A stretch of DNA of 64,000 nucleotides from Diphasiastrum complanatum (taxonomy: Eukaryota > Streptophyta > Lycopodiopsida > Lycopodiales > Lycopodiaceae): positions 34,652,585 to 34,716,584 of the forward strand of contig CM055102.1 of assembly GCA_029204225.1 (NCBI GenBank). Direction: 5' to 3'. A program made the translations under genes and the position numbers. Below the pieces are notes generated by a model. The model made no database searches, was not told where the DNA came from, and worked only from the letters and a program-made list of their open reading frames with translations. Below are positions 14,124-24,900 of this stretch, piece after piece. The stretch's first letter is position 1; the number at the start of each line of letters is the position of its first letter.

Positions 14124-15065
14124 TCACATATGACTCGATGTATGGCTTGAATTTTGGCCAATAAGACTATCTAACCAAGTCAAGAGTCTTGTGTATGTCG
14201 AGATGTTTTGCACAAGGTATGTCATGACATTCAAACAAAATTTTGCATTTGAGCTCATCGCCACCAGGTACACAAATTTTTCATTATGAAACCTCAATCC
14301 ATCTCGAATGATATATTGTTCCACAATCTTCTTATCTTTCTTTGTTCGTTGAGACCCTTGTGAATTCGACTCAACACTATCCTCATTTCTTCCAGTCCGA
14401 ACAATGCTCCAAATATGACCAAAATTGAAATCATTTTTATATTTTTCTCTCATTGAAAAATTTAGATCCTTGGAAATCTGGGTGAATGACAACTTGTTTA
14501 ATTCACCAATCCGGCTAAGAGCATCCACAACTTGATTCGAACTGTCTCTTATATCATGGATTTCATGATTAAATTCTTGCACCAATTCGGCCCATTGGGA
14601 TTTTCTCAAAGATCATGCTGATTGCAAAAGTACTTAAGAGGCTGGTGATTCATATACACTTTATACTTACTACCATACAAATAGTGTCTCCAAGTTTTAA
14701 GTGCATAGATAACTGCAAATAATTCATTTTTCTGCATAATATAACTCAACTAAGGACCTGTGAATTTTTAGCTTTCAAAGGTTAGTGGCCTATCATTCTG
14801 TAATAGAACCACTCCAATTGCATTATCACTTGTGTCAAACCTCACGACGTAAGGTAAGTCTAGATCTGTAATCTGTAACATGGGAGTTGATATGATCAAA
14901 TTTTTAAGTTTCTCAAAACACCGACTCAATTTCTCATTCCAAACAACAAGTGGACTAGGTTGATTACTCATTTTCTTTTTGTTAACAATCTCTTTTGTCA
15001 TATTATTCAGCGATGTTGCTACTTTAACATAATCCTCAATGTGTGAGAAATTGTCAAAAATCTAT
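14124..15065 (-). pseudogene. Gypsy RNase H and start of integrase
   Basis: The minus-strand segment 14768-15001 reads FEKLKNLIISTPMLQITDLD and VVRFDTSDNAIGVVLLQND (RNase H, catalytic Asp kept). The part 14610-14760 is in shifted frames. 14124-14609 gives WAELVQEFNHEIHDIRDSSN, VVDALSRIGELN and then the linker toward the integrase zinc region. Frame shifts and stops are frequent. Confidence 0.85.
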
Positions 15066-15876
15066 CTTGGCAATTTTATGTTTCATGTTTTTGAGTACAT
15101 TTCACATGTGTAGAGCATGTTCCCACATGTGTAAAATAGTTAGAAATAGTTTATAATGTTGACTTTAGGGGTATCATAAAGATTGCTAGTCAAGCATCTT
15201 GGTGTCACTAGGTGAAAGGGGCAATTTTGGCTTTAGAGGTCAAATGGTCAAGTACACATGTTTTGTCATGATTAGGCCAAAATTCAATTGTGATGTAACT
15301 CGAGCTAGTTAGGTTGCTTACACATGTCAAGTTTACATTTGATGAGTGATGCATTCTATGTGGTGGCAAAAGTCAAAGGGTCCAATCATAAGAGAGAGAT
15401 GTGTTGGAAGGGTCCAATCAAAAGTGAGGGATGTTGCATCGCACATCCAATAGGATTAGAGAGGCTATGTTTAAGGGGTCCAATAGGAATTAAGCTTGAA
15501 TCTCCACGAGTTTCTATATGTACTTTCATTCTCTTCATTAATTTATGAGAGATCTATGAGTTTTTGAGTCAATTTGGAGATTTGCCAATTTTGCTTGTAT
15601 TGTCTTCTCTCTCTAGATGAGCCCAAAAGTGGTATTTTCTCTCTCTACCCAAAGAGAGGAGCTTGTTGGAACTTACTTTATTTCATGAAGTCTTCCACAC
15701 GTGTGAAGCACCTGTTGGCAATGAATAAATGCATGTAGAATGGTCTCTTTGCCTTAGATCTTTTCATTGATCTTAAATTTCAATCAATAGATGATCTATA
15801 GTGCATGCGCCAAGCTTAGGAGATCAATTTCACACATTAGGACATTCCCACATGTGTGAATTTTCACATAGACGAG
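15066..15876. other. unrelated insert within the Gypsy RT/RNase H junction
   Basis: The Gypsy reading ends at FLNDIL near 15885 and resumes at DNFSHIEDYVKV near 15010-15050. About 80 expected codons are missing, replaced by this stretch. The insert holds palindromic CACATGTG/CACACGTGTG motifs at about 15102, 15124-15132, 15695-15706 and 15849-15858, also seen at 19131-20312. No coding similarity was found, and no clean target duplication is visible because host sequence is missing. Confidence 0.6.
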
Positions 15877-15884
15877 AATGTCAT

Positions 15885-16640
15885 TTAGGAATACTGCCAC
15901 AAACTTCCCCAAATATGGACAAAACAAATCGTCTCATTATCTGCTAGAATATTGTTGGAGCATTCGTTAGCCCAAAAGGCGAACCCAAAAGGCAACACTA
16001 AGAACTCATAATGGCCAAATCTAGTACAAAATATAGTCTTTTGGACATCTTCCGATTTGATTCTTTTCTGATGGTACCATGTCATGAGATCTATCTTAGT
16101 GAAGTATTTAGACCCACCTAAATTATCTACAAGGTCATCCATCTTGGGTAATGAATATTTTTTCTTAATATTCACTTTGTTCAACCCCTTGTAATCTAAG
16201 CACATTCAAAAACCTCCACCCTTCTTTGCTTTTAGAAGAACAGGAGCACTCCATGGTGACTTATTGAATTGGGGGATATGACCTATCCTTAAATAGTTTT
16301 CTATTTGATTTGAAATCTCTTTCTCCTCTTTATGAGAGAACCTATAAGGTTGTCTAGAGATAGGCCGACTTCTTGAAATTAACTTTATCTTGTGGTCTAT
16401 TGACCTAGACGATGGTAAACCATGAGGAGTAATTCTAATGGAAAAACATCCTTAAATTCACTTATGATCTGATTTTTCATTGCTTGTTCGTGATCTAAAC
16501 TTCCTGAGTTAAAAATTATAGAGAATTCACAACTATTTAGATGCACATCAGAAACATTCATAATAGGAACAGAAAATATTGAAAAAAAATCATACTGTGA
16601 ATAATCAAATGCTTCCATTATATTAACTATAGAAATTTCA
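15885..16640 (-). pseudogene. Gypsy reverse transcriptase fragment
   Basis: The RT reads MCLDYKGLNKVNIKKKYSLP, KYFTKIDLMTWYHQKRIK and FGHYEFLVLPFGFAFW (15885-16205). After a frame change FVAVFLNDIL follows, where the family's FLDD catalytic pair has become LND. Upstream, 16397-16618 is the linker before RT (SEFKDVFP). The fragment stops at the insert that begins near 15876. Loss of an active-site Asp and the frame breaks show it is inactive. Confidence 0.87.
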
Positions 16641-16685
16641 TCCGACGAATATACAAAATTGCTGCCAAAATCTAAAACATAAAGA

Positions 16686-17117
16686 TTAACTAATTATCTG
16701 TCCTTGTATTAAAACTGGGAGATTCGACACTTTCATGTTCCAAGTCTCCAACTTTGATCTTGAAGCTAGATAAACTCTATATCTATAATTGATGGCTTCA
16801 GTTGACAGGCTGAGATTCTGCACAAGACGAAAATTAATGAAGTTATGTGTAGAACCATTGTTTAATAAAATACTAACTTCTTGATCTTTAACTATGCATG
16901 TTAAATGAAACACTTCATTAGGCAATAAAAAAGCAATACTAAAAAAACATTTACACTCACAATCAAACAAGTTAATTTCCAAAGTTTTACCTTTACTCCT
17001 TAGGATTTCAATCATCTGTGCCACAGGATTCTTTCTTTTCGAACAAAACTTCATCATATGTCTAGGCTTGTTGCAAATGAAACACAGATTTGTCTTTTTA
17101 GAATTCATTCGAGACAT
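16686..17117 (-). pseudogene. Gypsy zinc knuckle and protease fragment
   Basis: An open minus-strand stretch of 143 codons. A CCHC knuckle CFICNKPRHMMKFC (CX2CX4HX4C) is near residues 12-25. An aspartic protease motif follows at about residues 86-97 as ILLNNGSTHNFI. The family motif is D(S/T)G, and here the catalytic Asp is Asn (NNG), so the protease would be dead even if expressed. Confidence 0.85.
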
Positions 17118-17120
17118 AGA

Positions 17121-17720
17121 CTACTTCATCTTTGGTTTCGATGCCAATTGATCCAATTCATCAAAATATTTAGGAGCTCGGTCTGGACCTTGCTTCTTCC
17201 TCTTCTTGGTTTTCAAAGTTGTTGCAATTTGTTGAAATTGCTTTCTGGATACCACCACCATGGAATTATATGCTTTTGCTATACAAAAAATATCCTCGAG
17301 GCTTTGCAGCACATTTCTCCTACATTCGGTCTGATAATCGGTCGGAAAAACTATGATAAATTGCCATAGTGCCAATTTAGGATCGAATGATAGAACTCGG
17401 AACTAGAGATCCATAAATTCCTGGATATAAGAGTCCAAGCTCTTACTACTCATCTTGCAGTTCACGAACTTTTGGTAATAGTCGAAGTCATCAACTATCA
17501 CGAAAGCTTTTTGGAAGACCACTGCAAAAGCTTCTCAAGTCGTGGGCTTCACCGTCAAATCTCACCACCACCACCACACCTTGCCGCGTAGGAATAACAC
17601 GACACTTTCAATCTTTTCTCATCAAAAATTCCTTGTAAATTGAAGTAACTGCTCCACTTGATGAGCCAATCCTCCACAACTTCCAATTTCCTCTCCTTAT
17701 GCACTAATCAACCTTCATAT
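17121..17720 (-). pseudogene. Gypsy gag fragment
   Basis: Minus-strand gag: near 17620-17710 it reads KLEVVEDWLIKWSSYFNLQG. Near 17330-17420 is FDPKLALWQFIIVFPTDYQ, then RRNVLQSLEDIFCIAKAYNS (about 17280), the usual end of a Gypsy gag capsid region. The frame is broken several times between 17376 and 17620. It lies directly before the zinc knuckle, as expected. Confidence 0.75.
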
Positions 17721-18729
17721 CTAGTAAAATGTTTACAAGTATTTGGCAATGGTCCATATGACATGTATTTGATCAAGACATGGTCCCACATACTTTAACC
17801 CTATGGTGCACCTATCTTATTCATTGACGACATACATGGTTCCACACACACGGTTACCTTAGTTCAATGTAAATAAGTTATAATTTTGAGTCAAACTTTC
17901 TTTTACTCCTTGTTTACATCAATGCATTGAGAAAAGCTTATAAACTTCGCTACCCATATTGTCCTTCACAACATAAGTGGTCCCACATATCACTAAGATA
18001 CTTAATGCATTTTGAAAACTACATGACCTTGAAAAACCATTCTGCCCTTCAAGGCATCAATATTTTGATTGAGTGCAATAAACCCAAGGAATCTATTTTT
18101 GTCTTTTTACTAACTACTAGGGCCAACACTAGTTGTCACACTTGACAAGCAACTTTCAATGCTACTTATGAAGTTTGTTCATTTCTTTGAAATTTGAAAA
18201 ATGTGTGCCTATTAAAAACATGTACGAAAGGTAGTATAGTTGTAGTGTAAACTTTATTCTTCATTTAAAAATTTGTGAAGGGTAGTTGAAGGGCATATTC
18301 GACAATGAAATTTAAAATGTGCCTTAATTAATGTCCTTGACCTTTGACCTACGGTTATTACCCCTATTTATGCTATGTTTATTAGCCTTATAACCTATAA
18401 AGTAGCCTTTAATCCCTATGAAACCCAAGGGTTAAGTTAGCATGGGCCATAACATCATGTGATTCATTCACAACCATTCAACTTTCTCGTGTAAAACAAA
18501 TTGTATAGTCTATGTGATAATGCAAATACCAAACTATGACAATTCAGGTATCAAAGTTTAACCATCATCATCATAAACAATATCCACTTTTAAAATATTA
18601 AATCAGAATTTTGTAGAATACATTACATGTTTAATAGGTTGAAAAGTTCAAATTATAAGATAGAAAAGGTATTTTGACACATTTGAGAACCAAATTGAAT
18701 TAAAACATTATTTCCGAATATTTTTTGCA
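17721..18729. other. no gene recognised
   Basis: AT-rich sequence with only short open frames (for example 17927-18145). It may contain the decayed 5' leader or LTR of the Gypsy element before it. Confidence 0.4.
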
Positions 18730-18976
18730 GTCTCCAACATAGCACGTCGACGTGCTAAGTGAAATAGCTAGAAATTTTTTTCTTATAACCTTCAAAGATA
18801 GCACGTCGATGTGCTAAGTGAAAAAGAATTTTTTTTGTTTGGCTAAACACACATGGCACGCCGGCATGATAGGTGATTCATCCCAAAAAAAACAAAAATC
18901 TAAATCGCCTAGCATGCCGGCGTGCCAAGTGATTCAGTTCTTTTTTTTAGCATGCTAAAGTGCCATATTTGGAGAC
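18730..18976. mobile_element. MITE/foldback-like repeat with 16-bp palindrome array
   Basis: The 247-bp interval starts GTCTCCAACATAGCAC and ends with the inverted counterpart (GTGCCATATTTGGAGAC), so its ends form an imperfect inverted repeat. Inside are five related palindromic 16-mers at 18741-18756 (AGCACGTCGACGTGCT, perfect), 18800-18815, 18855-18870, 18911-18926 and 18949-18964. They are spaced 38-59 bp and mostly followed by AAGTGA or AGGTGATTC. No clear target duplication was found. A non-autonomous DNA element is the most likely reading. Confidence 0.5.
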
Positions 18977-19924
18977 TAAAAAAAAAATTTAACTTCAAAA
19001 TTTTCTTATTAATAATTAATAAACATTCAAGTAGTGGCATAGAAAAGGTAGCAAAACATGTGCTATCTTTTTATTAACTCATGGCAAGAAAAAAAAAACT
19101 CGCAAAATGCCAAGCCCTCATACGTGAATCCCACACGTGTGGAGGCTAGTCTCATGTGTGAAAGACATGCCTAATTAGTATAGGATATAGTGTTATGAGT
19201 AGATAAGTCATTTTACCAAATTTTGTTAAGTTAGGATCTACCTCCTAAAAAATAAAATTTTTGGAGAAGTACAATCTCATTGGTCACCAACAAATTAAAT
19301 CTCGACTTTAGCAAGAGGTGAATGATTGATTAGGTGGCACTCTCACACGTGTGAGATCTAACTCAACTCCAATGTTCAATGCATCGATTCGAACTAGCGG
19401 TTCGAATTAGCTGATTCGACCGATTCGAATTAGTTGGGTCAAATTCAAATCAGCCGATTCGAATATTTGAAAACGAATTGAGATTTTTCTTGTCGTTTAT
19501 GCCAAAACTTTAATTATAAAATTGAAGTTATGCCAGAACTATAAGATTCTACTGCAAATTGAAATCATTAATAATTCATATCATAAATGATCTAATCGAA
19601 ATTCGATATGCATGATCCTACATGCTACCTTAGATGATAGATGATAGATCCTTTGCATCTTGTCATCTTGATTGATCCATTGATGTCGAGGAATTGGGTA
19701 TTAAGAAATTTTTAGCAGACAATGCAAGTCCAAGACTAAGGACTAAGAACTTCAATAATCAATTACTTTGTATGGTACTATGGAGACTACTTACTACATT
19801 TTGAAGAATCCAAATTTCCAAGAGCAACGAGCTAGCTATTATCAATGGCTAAGGGGCCAGGGCTTAATTGCTTATCAAGGTGGCCATTGGCCATCCTTAG
19901 GTCCAAAACAAATACACCACACAA

Positions 19925-19928
<4 letters not shown>
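18977..19928. other. non-coding; G-box palindromes and GATTCGAA-rich patch
   Basis: No gene is seen. It contains the palindromes CCACACGTGTGG (19131-19142) and TCTCACACGTGTGAGA (19341-19356), and a patch at 19385-19475 where GATTCGAA-like octamers recur. Confidence 0.5.

Positions 19929-19972
<44 letters not shown>
19929..19972. repeat. CT microsatellite
   Basis: Uninterrupted TC dinucleotide run of 22 units, inside otherwise non-coding sequence. Open frames through it are artefacts. Confidence 0.97.
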
Positions 19973-19974
<2 letters not shown>

Positions 19975-20870
19975 GCACAACACACAAAATAGTCCGAATC
20001 GGACTTCTGTTCGATTCGGACCAATTTTTTACCAGTCGATCAATTCAAACAAATTGTCGATTCAAATGCGATTCATTGTTCGAATTGCCTATTCGTGCAA
20101 CACTGCTTAGCTCAGCCATTACATCTATGCCCTTTGGAATCTTATTTTGTAATAAAAAAATTGGAGAGAGTTTGACAATTTTGAGACTTCTAGTTTCAAG
20201 CTTGTGTAGATTGTTCCTTTGCATGCACTTCTTGAAATACAATGCATTGATTACTATTTGAAGTCCGATCTCTGTCCTCTATTCGAACTATATATGTTTT
20301 CACACGTGTGAACCAAGTTTTGCACAATAAACACTTTGTTTAGATCGCTCTGGCGTATAGATCTACATTGTGTCAATTCTAGGTGCTAGTTTTGTTGGAA
20401 ATGAAAATAGTAATGCAACCAATCATTCTTGTGGATTTAATGGATCCATTTACGATCCTAAATGCCATTAGTTTTAACTAGTTACATTAGAAATTGCAAA
20501 CGACGAACTCTTACTTTTTTCTAAGTATTGAGTCCACAATGAAAGAGATGGTAGAAGAAGGGCTGCTAGACATTATAAAATTAAAAATTCTAATTTGACT
20601 AGCTATGCCAAACATAGAAATATAAAATAAAATGATAATGTATCATTCTATCTGATTGATCCATGAACCAAGCGATAGCACAAACAATTCTACACATTGT
20701 TAGGCAAGGGTACTCGCAAAATTGCATTAAATCTAGAGATAATCAATATAAAATGAAACATAAATAAAACTCTAGATATGATCCATAACCATTTAAGAAC
20801 AAGCTGAAATGATTCATAACTCATAGCTATGCATAGGTTATCATACTATCCACAATCTAGCATAATTTCA

Positions 20871-20873
<3 letters not shown>
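19973..20873. other. no gene recognised
   Basis: AT-rich non-coding sequence downstream of FY. A second GATTCG-rich patch lies at 19993-20095 and a palindrome TTCACACGTGTGAA at 20299-20312. Confidence 0.4.

Positions 20874-20921
<48 letters not shown>
20874..20921. repeat. GA microsatellite
   Basis: Perfect GA dinucleotide run of about 24 units, followed by GGAGAGAC. Confidence 0.97.
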
Positions 20922-20927
<6 letters not shown>

Positions 20928-21880
20928 CAAAAAAATAGAGGATGCCACCTCGAGAGCAAAGAGTTTTTCAATATATAAACACCTTATAGTAGTGAGGCTT
21001 CCCTAATGTGATTTGGCCCAAATGAATCTTGGCCACACACTCAATAAATAAGGGACAATGGTTTATGCCTCCCTTGACATTTATAAACGTGCTAAAAGTT
21101 TGAAAAATTTTAAATGAGCAATTAAAAATCATCTCCGGGGTTTAGGCCTCAAAATAGTCTAGTTGCAATTTAGTATTTGTCACAAGCTGAAAATAACATA
21201 ACAAACTATAAAAGATTTTGAAAACTAAACTAGTTGCTATGTTTGGCATGGGACATATCGCAACACTATGCAAAATTCAATAAGATGGAATGAACAATAC
21301 ATCAGAGAGTGCAAAAAACAAAACATTCAAGAGAAAACAATAGGCCGCCTTTAAATACTTGTGGATTGGGGCTAGAGGGAGTGTTAGGATTAGTGTTAGG
21401 ATTTGGGCTAGGGCTAGACGTCATGCTGTTCATGGAACTCCTCAGTAAAATCAATCTTTTAAAAATTTCAAGAAACTTAAAGATGACAACATAATCATAT
21501 CACACCTCATTTGTGCAAAGTGATTTTGACAGCGATCGAGATGGACACACATAAGACACCATATAGAGATGGAACAAAACCCTCTACATTGATCAACATA
21601 AAGATGCGCATCAAAGCCGAAATATGACATTCTTAAGTGGCTCAAATGATTACATTATAAATGTCAAATTTTGCAGATGTAAAAAAGATAACTTTGAAGA
21701 CAGCTACGGACCTGATATTCCTATTAAGGAGTCAAATGAAACTTGTATTCTCAAAATCTATCCTCAAATAGCAGGAAAATACCAAAAAATTAGGATTGGT
21801 GGACTGTGGATCAAACCTAAACATTTGGGAAGACGTGTATTTCCAAACACAATTTATGCAGAGCTTAATGCATGTTATAT
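20922..21880 (-). other. FY 3' flank and probable 3' UTR
   Basis: This stretch follows the FY stop codon on the minus strand. The 3' UTR must lie in its upper part, but the sequence gives no single poly(A) signal that I can defend. A G-rich patch at 21360-21415 has a few TTAGG-like repeats. Confidence 0.4.
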
Positions 21881-21982
21881 TTATGAATGATGTGGCCCTG
21901 CTGCATGTGGATGCGGGGGGGCATTCATGCCCATGCCCATGCCCATACTTTGTCCGTGCATATCCATCATGCCCGGCTTTCC
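21881..21982 (-). CDS. FY: FY terminal exon (Met/Gly/His-rich end and stop)
   Basis: Phase-0 exon of 102 nt after the acceptor TTTGTATGTGCAG. It reads [20 protein letters not shown] then [13 protein letters not shown] and stops at TAA 21881-21883. The correct phase, the canonical acceptor and the similarity in style to FY C-termini support it. A Met-Gly repeat is encoded by tandem GGCATG. Confidence 0.85.
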   Translation of the reverse strand, partial: GKPGMMDMHGQSMGMGMGMNAPPHPHAAGPHHS

Positions 21983-24900
21983 CTGCACATACAAATTTCT
22001 CTTCATTCCTCTTCGATCGATATTTATGCACATTTGCACAAAGAATTTGTTTGTTATTACACAGTTGTAGTTAATTGAGGCTGACTATACTGCCATGGTA
22101 TAAATAGGTCGCCAGATATAGCTCTTTGAAGTAATAGAGGCAGCTAGGCATGATGAAGAAAACAATTTCCGTAAATAAAGGTGTAACTGGCTTTCCATCA
22201 TTTGATCTGCATAGCTTAACAATATGGAATTATGCAATTATCTCACTCATTTACAATGTTTTAAGACCGTCAATGATATGACATTCCTACTGACTGCATC
22301 AGCAGCACACCAAAAATTAGGTGCATCCGTGTGCTTAAAAGACATCTCCACACTAATGTGAAGTATTTTAATAACAAGATGAGGTGATAAGTTCCTAGAT
22401 AATATGAGGCTAGAAACACAATAGTAACGCAAGATGAATGTTATAATTATTTGCCAAACTATTAGACAACTGTAAGCATTCAGGCATTCTAGACATGAAA
22501 TTAGGGACAAATGAGCCACAACATTTTGTAAAACTGATGAAGGGCAAACAATCTCATGCAGTAAATAAGTTCCCATTTTTGTGTTTTAGAATTTGAATGG
22601 CTTTGTGAGACTTTCTAAATTGCATGACTTTCATAAGACATGACACTGTGTGTCACAAGATCTGGTAAATGTATCTGCAAATGTGCACCACGCAAGGTAT
22701 AAATGATATCTGGTTTCATTTTTCAGGGCGTCAATTTTGCATGATATTTAGTTGCAAGTGATGCGAATAAACTTAAACATGGGAGAATCAGCACCAATAC
22801 TGAGCGAAGGAAACTTTCACCTGGAATGTAGAAAGAGGTCCCATCTGCCCGGGCATGGGTAAACCCACAGGAGTTCCATAAGAGGTAGGACCCGTACCAC
22901 CCATACCAATAGGCCGAGCTGGTGTGGCTTGATTAGGGCGAAAGGAAGCTCCTAATTGAGCAGTTTGCATGCTTGAGCCACCGCTGCCCATAAGTTCTCC
23001 AGCCAAATTTTGTCCTAATCCTCCTCCAGGCATTATAGGCGGCAAACCTAGTGGTGGAGATGGAACTAAAGGCCTTACTGGAGGGAGATTCTGACTGCTG
23101 ACAGATACAGGTGCAACCTGAGAGGGGTGTATTGCTTGCATCATGGGTGGGACTGACACCATAGGAGCAACAGGCCTTGCAAGAATTGCTTGTGATGCGG
23201 CAATTTGAGGGAGCCCACCTACGGTTGCAACACTCAGAGGAGGCTGCTGTGGTAGAGGAGGTGTGGGTAGCCGAGGTTGAGGTGGAGGCAATGGCATATG
23301 AATTTGTTGCTGCTGCCTTTGCTGTTGAGGTGGTTGTGGTGGTGGGTATGGCTGTGGCTGGGGAAAATCATGATGCTGCTGACTTAATTGATGAGGCTGA
23401 TGTTGAGGTACCTGTGCTTGTGGCTGAGACAGAACCTGCTGTTGCTGTTGGAAACTTCCAAAAACAATTTGACCTGCAGCAGATGGATGGGGAGAAGTTG
23501 GAGGATGTGGACCTCGTGGAGCTGTTGCAGACGGAATTGCTCCTAAAACGGACTGTCTAGGAGGGCCAGCAAAACTTCCAACCTCAACTGTGGGCTGTGA
23601 CATTGGCATTGCCATGCCAATACCAGGAATTGGGCCCTCCTCATTTACTGGTCCCCCTGTTATGAATGCCCCAGGGGTAACTGGCCCTTCTAGCTGGGTA
23701 GGTGCTGAGCCTCTTCCTCCTGAGTGTACTAGCTGTTCATTCAAAGTTCCTGTTTAAGGAAACACGGTAGCATGAGTTCAAAAATCAGAATATGTGGTGG
23801 AAGTGCAAAATCTACCATAATACAAGCATACGTAGAAATTCATATATGCTTTGGTAAAGTGAAGGTATAACAAGAAAAGGAACGAGGGTTTGCTGAGAAT
23901 AATTTACAACTCAGAAAGGCAATTCTATCAAATAGCTGATGCTCGTCCATATACAAAATTCCAAGGTATCCAGGTCTACTTTGGTGTTTTGCACCATATC
24001 ATTATCTCCACTCTCATGTTGAGCTTAAATAACATTCTTTCCTAACAAAAACACTGTCACTAAAATTTCTCTTCAAACCTATACCATTGCTTGTAAGTTT
24101 TCTCAAAGCATGAATAGTACATTGAAACTTTAGACATTGACATGTAGAAGGACCATCAGAACACCACCTTACAAAGGTATGCAACTTAGATATTGACCTA
24201 AAGAAGATCTAAGTCAGAGATTCTTTTTTGAAAATGGTAAATAGTTAACAGCCTGGCATGTAAATTAGTCACAATACACAATCCTTTTTGCAATTGAACA
24301 ATAGAATAGATAATAATTTCTTCCCACTCATGCTTAGATACATGCACACAATCCACTGTCACATGCATGATTTATAACATCCACGTATGTGGCACTGGGA
24401 GCTGTGCATATGAAATACCTTAATGAGAATCACGTCCTTCCAAGCATTATTCTATGACCTTGAGTATATGAGAATAACAAGTATAACATGCTTTTTCTAT
24501 GAACTACTAGAAATCAGCATCACAAGATCGCAAATTTAGCAAGATCATCATGCCAACTTCAAAAGCAAAGAAAAGCAAGAGGAGAAATGCCAACAGGAGG
24601 AAGAACATAGATTGACACGACACTAGCAAAAATGGAGAATCCGAATCTGGAGAGGAAGGAGGCCCTCTTGATTGATTTGCAACTGTTAGACCATGATATA
24701 GAACAGTTCTTGGAGAATACAAGCTAATACTCGTCTTTCTAGCAGCAGTGGAGAATGGTTACCAAGCTCTCCTCCCAACACTTTCTCCATCATGCTGGCT
24801 TTAAATTTCAAGAGCTGATACTCTCTGAAAAGTTACAAAATGCACAAAAAACAACTCGTCATTTGTCTTTCAGGGAGAACTACAGATATACACTTGCCCA

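Larger units (their letters stand above)
13439..17720 (-). mobile_element. decayed Ty3/Gypsy element, gag to integrase, no LTRs found
   Basis: On the minus strand the order gag (17121-17720), zinc knuckle and protease (16686-17117), RT (15885-16640), RNase H (14124-15065) and integrase (13439-14120) is that of a Ty3/Gypsy element. It is interrupted at 15066-15876 by unrelated sequence that replaces part of the RT C-terminus. Many stops and frameshifts show great age. Flanking LTRs were looked for and not recognised. Confidence 0.88.

Noticed and set aside
18741-18964. Regularly spaced palindromes resembling a CRISPR array
   Set aside because: Plant nuclear context, repeat length 16 bp, diverged copies and irregular spacing; no cas genes. 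A transposon-like repeat fits better.
21360-21415. TTAGG-like repeats suggesting an interstitial telomere
   Set aside because: Too short and irregular (GTTAGGATT, GGGCTAGG); the plant telomere unit TTTAGGG is not repeated.
23177-23560. Plus-strand open frame of 127 codons opposite FY exon d
   Set aside because: Antisense of the Gln/Pro-rich tail, giving Val/Glu/Ala repeats; FY on the other strand explains the openness.
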